DNA from: a virus
Length of the DNA: 38,805 nucleotides
Strand: one strand, 5' to 3'
IMG/VR virus record: IMGVR_UViG_3300015194_000008
Location: 1-38,805 of that record
In this document: positions 22,404 through 30,662 of the stretch, one piece after another
How the letters are laid out: every line of letters begins with the position of its first letter
Numbering within the stretch: the first letter of the stretch is position 1
Position numbers and translations under genes: made by a program
The notes under the pieces: generated by a model
What the model was told of the DNA's origin: nothing
Databases searched by the model: none
Seen by the model: only the letters and a program-made list of their open reading frames with translations

Positions 22404-23255
22404 TTACGCTAGAGTAATCTTTACAAGTAGAGCTGCTTTTGTAGCCCATACTTTAAGACCAACGTAACCCCAAGTTACAACTTCTTTACCAGTCTTTCCT
22501 GAAACGCCCTTTTCATCGAATTGGACACCTCGAGGAGCTGCAAATGTTGCAACGTTCTTGACTCCGAAAAGTCGGCAAGCGTTGTTAACGAAAGTCTTTG
22601 TACCAACAGTTGCGGATACGAAAGTACCTGTTCTTACAACGTAAATATCAACTCCCATGTATGAAGTCATGAATCCGTTGTTAAGAGCTGCATCTGCGTA
22701 TGAGAAACCGTTAGTTGCTTGTGCTTGAACGATACCAACGATGTCGGTATTTTCAATAACAAGGAAAAGTCCTTTGTAAACATCAGCGTAACCGGAAACC
22801 TTAGAAATAAGGTTAGCCATAATTACGTTGACGTTTGCTGCTGTGGTGAATCCTCCTACTGGAGTTGTGTATGCACCTGTTGCACCAAGAGACATAGCGT
22901 TGATTACGAAGGAATCAATCGCTGTCATTACTGAGTATGCTTGTTCGTCAGTTCTGTCAGCAAATAGGTCGAATAGAGAAAGTGTTTGTTCCCAATCGAA
23001 TACTTGTTCAGAAACGATGAATTCATCAGATACAGTCAATGTGTCATCTGTAGTGGTGTAAGAAGCTGGGGTATAAGTTCCTACAATTGCCTGAATGACA
23101 GTTGTGGGTTGAGAACCGTAAGGGTTCTGGACAGTCTTTGCTTCAGAACGATCAACCATAGCAATTTTTTCAGCTACGAGACCGTTGCGAAGAAGAATAT
23201 CAAGGTTTGAAAGACGATACTTATCACGGTAGGTCTTTGTGGATATTGTGTTCAC
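22404..23255 (-). CDS. Major capsid protein (HK97 fold), 283 aa
   Basis: The N-arm region has TKTYRDKYRLSNLDILLRNG, then PYGSQPTTV, TLTVSDEFIVSEQVFDWEQT; helical spine FADRTDEQAYSVMTAIDSFV; A-domain and tail MGVDIYVVRTG, RLFGVKNVATFAAPRGVQFD and VTWGYVGLKVW. This order is typical of HK97-fold coat proteins of tailed phages. It starts with GTG at 23255, just after a 7-bp hairpin (GGGTTAA/TTAACCC, 23281-23260) that may expose the start site. Preceded by a scaffold-like gene. Confidence 0.85.
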   Translation of the reverse strand: MNTISTKTYRDKYRLSNLDILLRNGLVAEKIAMVDRSEAKTVQNPYGSQPTTVIQAIVGTYTPASYTTTDDTLTVSDEFIVSEQVFDWEQTLSLFDLFADRTDEQAYSVMTAIDSFVINAMSLGATGAYTTPVGGFTTAANVNVIMANLISKVSGYADVYKGLFLVIENTDIVGIVQAQATNGFSYADAALNNGFMTSYMGVDIYVVRTGTFVSATVGTKTFVNNACRLFGVKNVATFAAPRGVQFDEKGVSGKTGKEVVTWGYVGLKVWATKAALLVKITLA

Positions 23256-23292
23256 GTTAGGGTTAAATTAAATATTAACCCACCGATTGAAA

Positions 23293-23886
23293 TTACTTTC
23301 CTTTTTTAAGTTTCATTCGAGCCTCGGCTAGTTTGGATGGGTCAACCTCTTCGCCCTTATTAGCTTTCGCTATAAGTTGCTCTTCTGAAATCTTTGCAGC
23401 CGTACGTTGTGAGCTTCCACTATTTGTAGCTTGGGCTGTCTTACGCATTTCGGCTTTCTCTGCTAGAGAAGCTCTGATTAGAGGGGATTTAATGGCTTCC
23501 GAAATGGAAATCTTTTTAAATCTTGCGTATTCAGTAACTTCTTCTACGTCCTCTTCCTCTTTGACACCCGCGTTAACTAAAACGAACATGTCTCTTGAAG
23601 TAAGATCGCCGCTATTATCAGGGGAAACAGCAGGGGGTTCTTTCGCTTGGGTGGCAATCTTTTTGAGATCTTCACGCAACTTAGCTTTTTGCCCAATAGT
23701 CTTTGAGAGTCTCTTGCGATCCTCCAAATCCTTTTTTACAAGCTTATCAAGTCTCTCGGCGTCATCGGTTTCATCGAAACCAAATTCTTCGACAAACTTC
23801 GAACGAATTTCTTCCTCTGTTGGAAGCTTTAAAGCGGCTTCATCAGCTGCTATATCTTCCGGGTTTTGCACGTCTTTATTATCCAT
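23293..23886 (-). CDS. Scaffold-like protein, 197 aa
   Basis: Highly charged, helical and low in aromatics (DETDDAERLDKLVKKDLEDR, LREDLKKIATQAKEPPAVSP), with a basic C-terminus (EARMKLKKGK) suited to bind capsid protein. Size and position directly upstream of the capsid gene match phage scaffolds. The 5' end of its transcript carries a 7-bp hairpin (AAAGCAC/GTGCTTT) between promoter and ATG. Confidence 0.7.
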   Translation of the reverse strand: MDNKDVQNPEDIAADEAALKLPTEEEIRSKFVEEFGFDETDDAERLDKLVKKDLEDRKRLSKTIGQKAKLREDLKKIATQAKEPPAVSPDNSGDLTSRDMFVLVNAGVKEEEDVEEVTEYARFKKISISEAIKSPLIRASLAEKAEMRKTAQATNSGSSQRTAAKISEEQLIAKANKGEEVDPSKLAEARMKLKKGK

Positions 23887-23927
23887 TGGATATTTCTTTT
23901 AAAGCACAATGTGCTTTGTTACTTATA

Positions 23928-23936
23928 ATTATAACA
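23928..23936 (-). promoter_or_regulatory. Extended -10 promoter for scaffold and capsid genes
   Basis: TGTTATAAT on the minus strand. The RNA start is predicted near 23921; the first bases fold into a hairpin (AAAGCAC, loop ATT, GTGCTTT) before the ATG at 23886. Confidence 0.7.
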
Positions 23937-23957
23937 TATTCAGTCCGTTACCTAATT

Positions 23958-24527
23958 TTACTTAGATGAGTCCTGGAATAGTCTTTTTTTTACATCTTCT
24001 GTGCTCTCTCCGTTAAGGCCAGCGAGGAGTATGAATTGGGAGACCTGCATTTCTGTATGTCCGACAATGGTGTTTCTTGCCACAATGTCAGCATACGCTT
24101 CAACGGGGCTTTTGCCCTCAATGCCCTTAAGTGCCTCTAGGCGCATTTTTGGTGCTATGCCTTTTTCAAGAAAAACAATCTGTTCTTCAAGAAAGGTAAT
24201 AACCTTTTGCCGGGCAAGCAAATGTGGCCACGCATCCTCTGGTGCCTTATCTTTAATATCAACAGTAAGCCACAAGTCGACTAGCTGGTGAATGGGTGCT
24301 TTTTCATCGAGTTCTGGCAAAAAAGCCTTACGGATAAGAGCGAGTGTCGCCTTTTGCTTCCTCAATGTCTCAACCACCGATTTATCTATGGCGTCGAGAG
24401 GCATCTGAAGAAATACTTTTCTAACAGCACGTAATACATCCTCTTGGTCTCGGAATGTGTTTTGCATCAGCGAGAGTTCGTCGTCTGAATAGCGCATTTT
24501 CTGCGCTGGTTTTTTGGTATCTGCCAC
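23958..24527 (-). CDS. Hypothetical head-region protein, 189 aa
   Basis: Not recognised. Helical with RYSDDELSLMQNTFRDQEDV and FLEEQIVFLEKGIAPKMRLE; no Cys or catalytic motif. It starts with GTG at 24527. Located between portal and scaffold genes, where many podoviruses keep minor head proteins. Confidence 0.6.
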   Translation of the reverse strand: MADTKKPAQKMRYSDDELSLMQNTFRDQEDVLRAVRKVFLQMPLDAIDKSVVETLRKQKATLALIRKAFLPELDEKAPIHQLVDLWLTVDIKDKAPEDAWPHLLARQKVITFLEEQIVFLEKGIAPKMRLEALKGIEGKSPVEAYADIVARNTIVGHTEMQVSQFILLAGLNGESTEDVKKRLFQDSSK

Positions 24528-24538
24528 CGATTATGTGA

Positions 24539-24769
24539 TTAAAGTGCTTTTAATTTTGCGAGAAGTTGTCCTTTTTCAAGTTCGTCATCTCCCCTGTGAG
24601 GATTCTGTTTGTAGTAAGCTGCATAAACCAGCTTAAGCTTAAGAGCTGCTTCGCTATCTCCGTCAGCTGGTTCTATTAGGTCTTCAACTTTAATCGTTGA
24701 TGGCTTTACAGTTTTAACTTCTTCGGCTGCGGGAATAACTATCTCTTCTTCAGTTTTGTTTGTTGCCAT
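24539..24769 (-). CDS. Small acidic head-region protein, 76 aa
   Basis: Acidic, probably disordered N-terminal half (TEEEIVIPAAEEVKTVKP) and a helical end (ALKLKLVYAAYYKQNPHRGD). Not recognised. It follows the lysine-rich 49-aa gene by 11 bases; the opposite charges suggest they might interact, which is inference. Confidence 0.55.
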   Translation of the reverse strand: MATNKTEEEIVIPAAEEVKTVKPSTIKVEDLIEPADGDSEAALKLKLVYAAYYKQNPHRGDDELEKGQLLAKLKAL

Positions 24770-24780
24770 TTTTATTAAGA

Positions 24781-24930
24781 TTACTTTTTAATAGATCCTT
24801 TCTTGCTTGGCCCAACGTTGCCTTTGCCGAGAGACTTAGGCATGGCCTTGGCTCCGCCAGCAGGAATGAGCTTGCCTTTCTTAGCAAGAATCATCTTTCC
24901 TATAGCAGATGCTGTTTTTCCTTTTTTCAT
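24781..24930 (-). CDS. 49-residue lysine/glycine-rich protein
   Basis: Reads MKKGKTASAIGKMILAKKGK, then LIPAGGAKAMPKSLGKGNVG and PSKKGSIKK. Very basic and without aromatic residues. It sits alone between the HNH gene and 24769 with an ATG and A-rich leader. May be a small DNA-binding or head-packaged protein; no family known to me. Confidence 0.55.
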   Translation of the reverse strand: MKKGKTASAIGKMILAKKGKLIPAGGAKAMPKSLGKGNVGPSKKGSIKK

Positions 24931-24963
24931 GATATTTCTTTGTTAACTAATAAACCCCACCGA

Positions 24964-25425
24964 TTATGGTGCCAGTGCGGGGGCTTGGGATTCTATTTTG
25001 TTTTTTCTGCCGTAATTTGGTGTAGTTTTATGACAGGAGTGGCAAAGTGTTCTTCCATTACTTAATTCGTATCTTTGTTCTGGATAATGGGCAAAAGAAT
25101 TTATGTGGTCAGCATTTAAAATGCCCCCCACCTGTCCACACATTTGGCAAGTAAAATTATCTCTTTCGTAGACTGCCAGTCTCCACAGTTTATATTTGGT
25201 TGTTAGCCGTGCAAGTAAAATTTCAGGTGTTTTTGTTGGTTTACTCCATTTATAACCACCTAAATCTTTTCTACCCTTATTCCAAGGAATCCTTCCTATG
25301 CAACGGGTATTGCCAAGTAAACTTAGGCTTATTTTTTTTCTTGCCTCATCTGTTGGTTTGTGATTTCTGTGTGCCCAACTTAGTTTTTCTCTTTGTTGAA
25401 TTGTCATTTTGGAACCTTTAATCAT
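24964..25425 (-). CDS. Free-standing NUMOD3-HNH homing endonuclease
   Basis: 153 aa. The N-terminal half contains a NUMOD3-type DNA-binding motif (TDEARKKISLSLLGNTR, IPWNKGR); the C-terminal half is HNH (CQMCGQVGGILNADHIN, YELSNGRTLCHSCHKTTP). It lies between the intact portal gene and the 49-aa gene with short flanks, so it is not inside an intron. The start may be 25425 or ATG 25407, which has AAAGG upstream. Such genes spread by cutting near their insertion site. Confidence 0.85.
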   Translation of the reverse strand: MIKGSKMTIQQREKLSWAHRNHKPTDEARKKISLSLLGNTRCIGRIPWNKGRKDLGGYKWSKPTKTPEILLARLTTKYKLWRLAVYERDNFTCQMCGQVGGILNADHINSFAHYPEQRYELSNGRTLCHSCHKTTPNYGRKNKIESQAPALAP

Positions 25426-25429
25426 CTCT

Positions 25430-27379
25430 CTATTTTAGCATGGGTTGCGCATTACCTTCCGTTGCGGGTGTAAATCCAGCCTGAGACTCCATTTGCCTTT
25501 GGACTGAGGAGGGGGCATCTTTGTATGAGAGTGTCTCTATGAACTTTGGAGAAGGGCCACCTTGAGATGGAGCTGGGATAGATGCAATTTCAAGTGGTGA
25601 AACTCCTCCAGCCTTAGAGAGAATCTTGTTAAAGAGGAATTTGCCCGCTGGTGTTTGAAGGACTGCTGCTTTTCCTGGATCGGCAATTGTTTGGAATACA
25701 GTTGAGAGAGTGGTCATATCATCCTTGGCAGTTGAAGATTCTCCGGTAACATCCACCTCCATTTCCCATTCAAGATCTTTAAATGCTTCTTTCCATGTTT
25801 TGTCTGATATTTCAGACGGAGCGAAGAATCTCTGGTTACCGAGAGACGATAGGTTGCTTTGAACCTCACCCTGTGCGCTATCTTGAATTTGCTGTTGTTC
25901 TTGTGGTGTCGGCTGTTCTCCGTTAATAATCTTTTGTACTAAAATCTTGTTGGCTCGCTTAATCGCTTGGTTAGGAACAAACATTCCATCGATCTTGTTG
26001 ATGTCGTGCTCCTCAAGAGTTGCAGAAATCTCCTTTGAGTTATTTAAATATTTCTTCTTTATGTAGGGTATGACGTGAATTCTGAACATGTCTTCAACGT
26101 GAAGCCCTTTATTCTCGGTCATAAGCTCAAAAAGTGAGTGGTTCTCCTGTAGGAGCGCATCAATCTGTCTCCAAGGAGTTCCCGAAGGAGCAGTATTACC
26201 CTTCATGGAATCAGAGATACCTGTTGCCTCGTTACCCATCGCTCGCCACATGGCTGCGAAGTTGGTGTTTGAGGTGATGTCGTGAGAGCCGTTGTTAACT
26301 TGTTCGAGAGGCATGTTAACTGCGTGAGTCAAAATGTCGCCCGTCTCAATAGCAGTAATCGCATTTTGATTTATAAAGCTAACGTCCGCTGTCTGGAAGA
26401 ATAGTTTGGACGCAAGATCGAGTTGATCCTTGATGTTTTTAACCGTGTGATTAACCATCCACTGAGCGTCAAAGAGATGTTGCACTGCTCCCATAGAAAG
26501 TGTTTGTCCGTCCTCCTTGATGAGGTGAGTTATCATGTAGGGGTTCTTCTCTTCCTTCCCCATAACTAAAGTGAAATCGTCAAACTTGCCCTTCTCCTTT
26601 GTGGCCACAAACGTAACGACGTGCATCTGGTGAACGTAAATGTCCTCGTCCTTCATCTTTCCGGTAAGCTCTGAGAGTGGGAGTTCGCAGTGTACTTCGT
26701 AAAGTTTTATGTAGTCATTCTTGTTGTCTTTGCGCGTCTTGCCAACTGTTTCACGTACGGCTCTTGCTTCACAAAGTTTGTCGACCATATCCGCATCGTA
26801 TCCATGAGTAACAACCCTCTTTCGAAGCTGTGCTTCCGTCAATTCGATAATCTCAATAACAGGTGCTCCGTCAAAATCGACGGCATCTACAATCAGTCTG
26901 TTCCAAGGCACTACCGAAGGAATGAGTTGCCCTTCTTTCTCCACAAACTTAACAACCGTTGAGCCGTAAGTAGCAAGAGATCGTCCCCAATCATTCAAAA
27001 AGTATCCGAAGTTCACACGGCGCATCCAGTCCTGAATATGAACAGTGGCAAGAAATGCCGCAACTGTATCGCGCTGCTTTGTCGAACGTATTTTAATATT
27101 AGATCTATCAAGATCTGTAGCTCTGTACCAGATATTTCGTGCGGCTGTAACGATATTGAAAAACGGCTTCTCACGTCCGAGAGAATCAACCTCTCCGGTG
27201 GTGTGCTTTGAGTTAATGTAAGCGTCGATTTTGTCGAGATCATCGATCATCGACTTCTGCACGTACTTCGATAGCGTATTCGTTCCGCTTATGTAATTTA
27301 TCTCCTGCTTTCGAATAAGCTCGCCAATAGAACTGACGAGTAAATCTCCACCGTCCGACTCTCCTTTGAATTTAGCCAT
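25430..27379 (-). CDS. Portal protein, 649 aa
   Basis: Size, position after the large terminase and sequence fit a podovirus-type portal: GREKPFFNIVTAARNIWYRA, AFLATVHIQDWMRRVNFGYF, IPSVVPWNRLIVDAVDFDG, then the stem/crown region AQWMVNHTVKNIKDQLDLAS and LLQENHSLFELMTENKGLHV, and a disordered Gln/Pro-rich C-terminus. The dodecameric ring should hold the terminase and the adaptor. It starts 7 bases after a predicted RNA start. Confidence 0.85.
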   Translation of the reverse strand: MAKFKGESDGGDLLVSSIGELIRKQEINYISGTNTLSKYVQKSMIDDLDKIDAYINSKHTTGEVDSLGREKPFFNIVTAARNIWYRATDLDRSNIKIRSTKQRDTVAAFLATVHIQDWMRRVNFGYFLNDWGRSLATYGSTVVKFVEKEGQLIPSVVPWNRLIVDAVDFDGAPVIEIIELTEAQLRKRVVTHGYDADMVDKLCEARAVRETVGKTRKDNKNDYIKLYEVHCELPLSELTGKMKDEDIYVHQMHVVTFVATKEKGKFDDFTLVMGKEEKNPYMITHLIKEDGQTLSMGAVQHLFDAQWMVNHTVKNIKDQLDLASKLFFQTADVSFINQNAITAIETGDILTHAVNMPLEQVNNGSHDITSNTNFAAMWRAMGNEATGISDSMKGNTAPSGTPWRQIDALLQENHSLFELMTENKGLHVEDMFRIHVIPYIKKKYLNNSKEISATLEEHDINKIDGMFVPNQAIKRANKILVQKIINGEQPTPQEQQQIQDSAQGEVQSNLSSLGNQRFFAPSEISDKTWKEAFKDLEWEMEVDVTGESSTAKDDMTTLSTVFQTIADPGKAAVLQTPAGKFLFNKILSKAGGVSPLEIASIPAPSQGGPSPKFIETLSYKDAPSSVQRQMESQAGFTPATEGNAQPMLK

Positions 27380-27392
27380 TTATTTATCTTTA

Positions 27393-27401
27393 ATTATACC
27401 A
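27393..27401 (-). promoter_or_regulatory. Extended -10 promoter for the portal gene
   Basis: TGGTATAAT on the minus strand in the terminase-portal gap. The RNA start is predicted near 27386, about 7 bases before the ATG at 27379. Confidence 0.7.
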
Positions 27402-27406
27402 CGAAG

Positions 27407-28969
27407 TTACTTGTTCGAACGTAAATCCATCTTGCGCACATTCATCCGCATGCGCTCCACCTGCAACTCTGCAATCTTTGAGCGTGTCTCCTGTTTAAAT
27501 GTCGGTATCACTTTCCAGTAAGCGAGCATCATACCCATGACGCGGTCATCGTGGTACCCCTTCTGTGCTCCCGCCCCTTTCGACTGTGCCGAGTCCGTAT
27601 ATATAAATTTGTTTATCTCCTCTACCGTATCCGCATCAAAAACCTTCGGAAAGCCCTTTTGAAAAAGCTCCTTCATGTTCTCAATGAGCTGAGTCTTCGT
27701 GGCGTGCGTTGTGTAGAATCCAAGCTTCGATGTCTTCTTATCCTCAATGGCGGCATAAACCTCCCTGACGTAGATGTTTTCATAAATCGGCTTGATGGCT
27801 TCCACAATAGCCTGAACGTTTGCCTCTGGAACCATAAGAGGCGGAGCCTTAAGTGAGTACATCAGGGCCATCTGCACCGCCTTTTCTGCGATAACGTTAA
27901 TCGGAACGTGTGCGGTGTATGTAGCAACCATTCTGCCGCTCGCCTTTGAGGCGCAAGTGATGTTGCACGGATCCACCGCTCCAGTTGAAGGGTCGACCCC
28001 TATCTGATATTCCTCATCCTCTGGCTCCTCGAATATCCGTATCCCCCCCACAATACGAATCGGCGCCTTAACGAGTGCCCGTTGATTAAGTATCCACTCC
28101 TCAGCAAAGACACCTCCCTCGACCATCGACTTGTCGTCCCACTGTCCGTAAAGAAACTTCAGTTTATAAAGTTCAGGCTTTTGAAGTTCGCCTTCGAGAA
28201 AAGCCGCCCCGAGATTGGCCTTGTTCTCCAATGTGGATACCTCAATGAGGTGGGTGTTTGGCCGAGGGTTAACCTTGAAGAAGTCGTAGCCCCAAAAGTT
28301 CGCTGGGTTTGTAGTGGCACAAAACTGATTAAAGGAATATTCCCCGCATGTTCTGCATCGTGCAAATACTGCGTTACCTTTTTTATCTCGCACTGTATCC
28401 ATCTCCTCCTCCGTGTGGTTACACATCTTGGCCCTCATTCTCGACATCAGTGCGTCGTAAACCTTCTTCTCCTGCTCCTCCAACTGATCGCAAAACTCAA
28501 AGTGGAAGTTGTGCGACTTAAGCTTCTGCTCCGCTTTGGCAATATCCGACTCGGCTCCCGATTGTAGCGCATCCAATCCCCAAAACTCAGCTGTTGAACC
28601 ATTTGTAAAGATAATTTGATGTGCGCCCTTCGCGTGTATGTAAAGTTCTGGTGGACAAATCTTTCTAAAGTCTTTCATAAATGTCTCCTCAGCATTGCCC
28701 TGTGTCTTTCTTCCTATAAGAAAATTAGATCCAGGGAACCATTGGCTTAGGAGTATGAATTTAATTACAAACGCAAGGGTTTTGCCGGAGGCCATTCCTC
28801 CGCTGATTAAGGATGAGCGGGATTTGTCATTGATAAAGTCAATTTGCTTTGGATGGAATTTAAAACCGTTGAATTCCTCAATAATAATCTTGCCGTCGAG
28901 CCAATCGCGGCCCATTTGCTTATATTGTTCGAATTGATCTGACGATGGTGTAGTGCGATTTATGGTCAT
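27407..28969 (-). CDS. terL: Terminase large subunit, 520 aa
   Basis: ATPase: Walker A GGMASGKT (57-64), Walker B-like FHFEFCDQLEE (155-165), coupling motif ATTNPAN (218-224). Nuclease: GVDPSTGAVD as first acid, PEANVQ, and HDDRVMGMMLA as the last metal-binding acids. Between the ATPase motifs is a Cys/His cluster, CNH (183-185) and CRTCGEY (205-211), that looks like a zinc ribbon, an unusual insert. ATG overlaps the upstream TGA as ATGA. It packages DNA with the small subunit and portal. Confidence 0.92.
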   Translation of the reverse strand: MTINRTTPSSDQFEQYKQMGRDWLDGKIIIEEFNGFKFHPKQIDFINDKSRSSLISGGMASGKTLAFVIKFILLSQWFPGSNFLIGRKTQGNAEETFMKDFRKICPPELYIHAKGAHQIIFTNGSTAEFWGLDALQSGAESDIAKAEQKLKSHNFHFEFCDQLEEQEKKVYDALMSRMRAKMCNHTEEEMDTVRDKKGNAVFARCRTCGEYSFNQFCATTNPANFWGYDFFKVNPRPNTHLIEVSTLENKANLGAAFLEGELQKPELYKLKFLYGQWDDKSMVEGGVFAEEWILNQRALVKAPIRIVGGIRIFEEPEDEEYQIGVDPSTGAVDPCNITCASKASGRMVATYTAHVPINVIAEKAVQMALMYSLKAPPLMVPEANVQAIVEAIKPIYENIYVREVYAAIEDKKTSKLGFYTTHATKTQLIENMKELFQKGFPKVFDADTVEEINKFIYTDSAQSKGAGAQKGYHDDRVMGMMLAYWKVIPTFKQETRSKIAELQVERMRMNVRKMDLRSNK

Positions 28970-29394
28970 GTGTTTCTAATTAGTTTCCTTGCGTCTTGAT
29001 GAGAAATAAGAGAACCATAAAGAGACGAAGAAAGGGATTCTGCAAGCTTATTAAGAAACCATCCCACCTCTTCATGGTGTTTGACGTACCTTTTAACAAA
29101 TTGATACTGGTGCCTGTAAGCGAGGATTTCTTCCTCGAGTCTGAAAGCGTTATCTGAAAGATAGCGTGTCCACCAATCCGAGGGAGTGTTGGGATTGGCG
29201 AGCTGTCGTTTGGAGTGTATTGCCTCGTGTTCAATTAAATCAGGCCTAAGCTGTATGTTGTAAGGGTTATAAATCGTATCCCCATAACAAAAGATAGCCT
29301 CGTGTTCCTTTGTGGATGGAATCTTCAGCTCTATGTTTTTGAAGTTGGGAGGAAAGTCGTTGGAGATTTTCATATTGTCTGTGTTAAACACCAT
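28966..29394 (-). CDS. HExxH metallopeptidase-like protein between terminase genes
   Basis: 142 aa. IEHEAIHSKRQ (about 53-63) carries HExxH, followed by WWTRYLSDNAFRLEEEILAY, where the Glu residues could be the third ligand. The same motif layout is in the membrane protein at 1772-2389. No signal peptide, so it is cytoplasmic. Genes of this type are frequent in phages; activity unproven. Start at ATG 29394 (or 29373); its TGA overlaps the large terminase ATG. Confidence 0.65.
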   Translation of the reverse strand: MVFNTDNMKISNDFPPNFKNIELKIPSTKEHEAIFCYGDTIYNPYNIQLRPDLIEHEAIHSKRQLANPNTPSDWWTRYLSDNAFRLEEEILAYRHQYQFVKRYVKHHEEVGWFLNKLAESLSSSLYGSLISHQDARKLIRNT

Positions 29395-29662
29395 AATTTA
29401 TATATATTGTCAATGATTTCAAAATTGAGGTTTTTGCAGTGAAGGCTGAACCTTAACTTAACCAAAGGCTCAGCTTGGCCTGAGGTACTCCCCCCTCACA
29501 CCGCATACCCCACCACCCCTACCGCTTACAGCGTAAGCCTCAACGTTTATCCTCGACCCTCCGACTTCTTACTACTTAAGCCTGACATCCTCATTCGCAC
29601 AATATGCGTAATGCGAACGAGTATATCAGTGGCTCAACATAGCCATAGTTTAACCATTGACA
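29395..29662 (-). other. Structured, strand-biased non-coding gap near the terminase genes
   Basis: 268 bp with no credible gene. The plus strand is rich in C (29485-29520). Inverted repeats: GCTTACAGCGTAAGC (29524-29538), TTCGCA (29594) with TGCGAA (29612), and GAACCTT with a G.T-paired AAGGCTC near 29450-29475. On the minus strand a TATAAT (29667-29662) overlaps the small terminase stop without other promoter support. Candidate packaging (pac/cos) site or structured mRNA spacer. Confidence 0.35.
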
Positions 29663-30154
29663 TTATACGTCTTTATGGTCTTGTTGTGCCTCTATATTGT
29701 TAGCCGTATTTTCTGCTATTGACTTCACGTGTATTGTGTTATCAGTTTCAACACGTCTCACTGTTAGGTTTAAGACTGGAGCCTTGCTCTTTTGGCTGTC
29801 GTCGTCAGTCGTGAATGTTACGCCTAACTCTTTAGCAAAAGGGGTTAGAACTTTTAGGCGTGTGCTTAGGTCTTTCTCTTGTTCAGCTAGGTATTTAATG
29901 TTATTTAGTATATCTTCCCTAGAAAACCCCACGAGTTCAAACATAAAGCGTTTTACCTCTTTAGGTTCAATAGCTTTTCCCTCTAATTGTTGAACTATCT
30001 CTTTGGCTTGTTCTTTGACTGCACTTTGTAAAAGCATTTTACCTTGTTTATCAGCGTAACTCTCACTATAGCCGGCTTCAATAGCACTTCGCTTAACTAC
30101 TCCATTATTCTTATTCAGAGCCTTCAGAAAGGCTTTTTGTCTTGGTTTTAACAT
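29663..30154 (-). CDS. terS: Terminase small subunit, 163 aa
   Basis: From ATG 30154: LKPRQKAFLKALNKNNGVVK, then SAIEAGYSESYADKQGKMLL, a helix-turn-helix typical of small terminases, followed by a coiled oligomerisation segment and an Asn/Asp-rich tail. An in-frame ATG at 30172 is rejected because the promoter -10 ends at 30174. First gene of the late arm, with a HExxH gene between it and the large subunit. Confidence 0.75.
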   Translation of the reverse strand: MLKPRQKAFLKALNKNNGVVKRSAIEAGYSESYADKQGKMLLQSAVKEQAKEIVQQLEGKAIEPKEVKRFMFELVGFSREDILNNIKYLAEQEKDLSTRLKVLTPFAKELGVTFTTDDDSQKSKAPVLNLTVRRVETDNTIHVKSIAENTANNIEAQQDHKDV

Positions 30155-30173
30155 AACAAGGGTTATTTCCATA

Positions 30174-30182
30174 ATTATACCA
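30174..30182 (-). promoter_or_regulatory. Extended -10 promoter for the packaging genes
   Basis: TGGTATAAT on the minus strand. The RNA start is predicted near 30167, about 13 bases before the ATG at 30154. Confidence 0.7.
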
Positions 30183-30455
30183 TTATTCTTCTAAATGGAT
30201 TGAAAGTTGGAGTTTTTTTCATTAGGTCATGTAATTCGTGTTAAAATATGGCTCAACCACGTTAAATTACTTAACTACACGACCTACACGACCATTTCCT
30301 TATATATACCCCACATTGTACCACCTCTATACACCTGTCCCTTTCTCTTATACTCTTTTACTAATAAATAATAAGTAGGTTAAGTAATAAGAGAATAAGG
30401 CCTCAACCGCAACACAAAATCACTACTCAACCACATGCACAACCACCGACATACA

Positions 30456-30471
30456 TTGTGCAATTGCACAA
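30456..30471. repeat. Perfect 16-bp palindrome (operator candidate)
   Basis: TTGTGCAATTGCACAA is its own reverse complement. It lies 20 bp upstream of the -35 of the rightward promoter candidate, a position suited to an activator or repressor dimer. Confidence 0.5.
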
Positions 30472-30490
30472 CGTAAAGGCTAAACTCAAT

Positions 30491-30519
30491 TTGACTCATT
30501 TTAAAACATACCACATTAT
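30491..30519 (+). promoter_or_regulatory. Rightward early promoter candidate
   Basis: TTGACT (30491-30496), 17-bp spacer, CATTAT (30514-30519); TATACG lies three bases further on. It is the best -35/-10 pair upstream of the small genes at 30663 and 30769. Confidence 0.4.
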
Positions 30520-30545
30520 ACGGCTTAACAAAGCCACACTTTGAG

Positions 30546-30554
30546 TTATCCACA
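30546..30554 (+). other. DnaA box (TTATCCACA)
   Basis: Perfect 9-mer match in the non-coding junction, downstream of the promoter candidate. Confidence 0.4.
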
Positions 30555-30662
30555 CATTAAATAAAAGAAAATACAAAAGCCCATATACATCTAAAATAGG
30601 CGTGATATTCTTTAATTATCAGTTTACAACTTTAGCTAAACTGAATAAAACCATTACACCAT

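Larger units (their letters stand above)
30183..30662. other. Long non-coding junction between the two arms
   Basis: 480 bp without a supported gene. It contains an exact 9-bp tandem repeat (CTACACGAC, 30275-30292), three CTCAACC(A/G)C-type motifs (30252, 30413, 30427), a 16-bp perfect palindrome (30456-30471), a rightward promoter candidate (30491-30519), GGCTT/AAGCC hairpin (30522-30535), a DnaA box (30546-30554) and a boxA-like TTCTTTAATT (30608-30617). Probably the control region of the early operon and perhaps a replication site. Confidence 0.5.

Noticed and set aside
24964-25425. Second intron around the NUMOD3-HNH gene
   Set aside because: The portal gene ends normally and flanks are too short for a group I core; no P7 or guide sequence was found.
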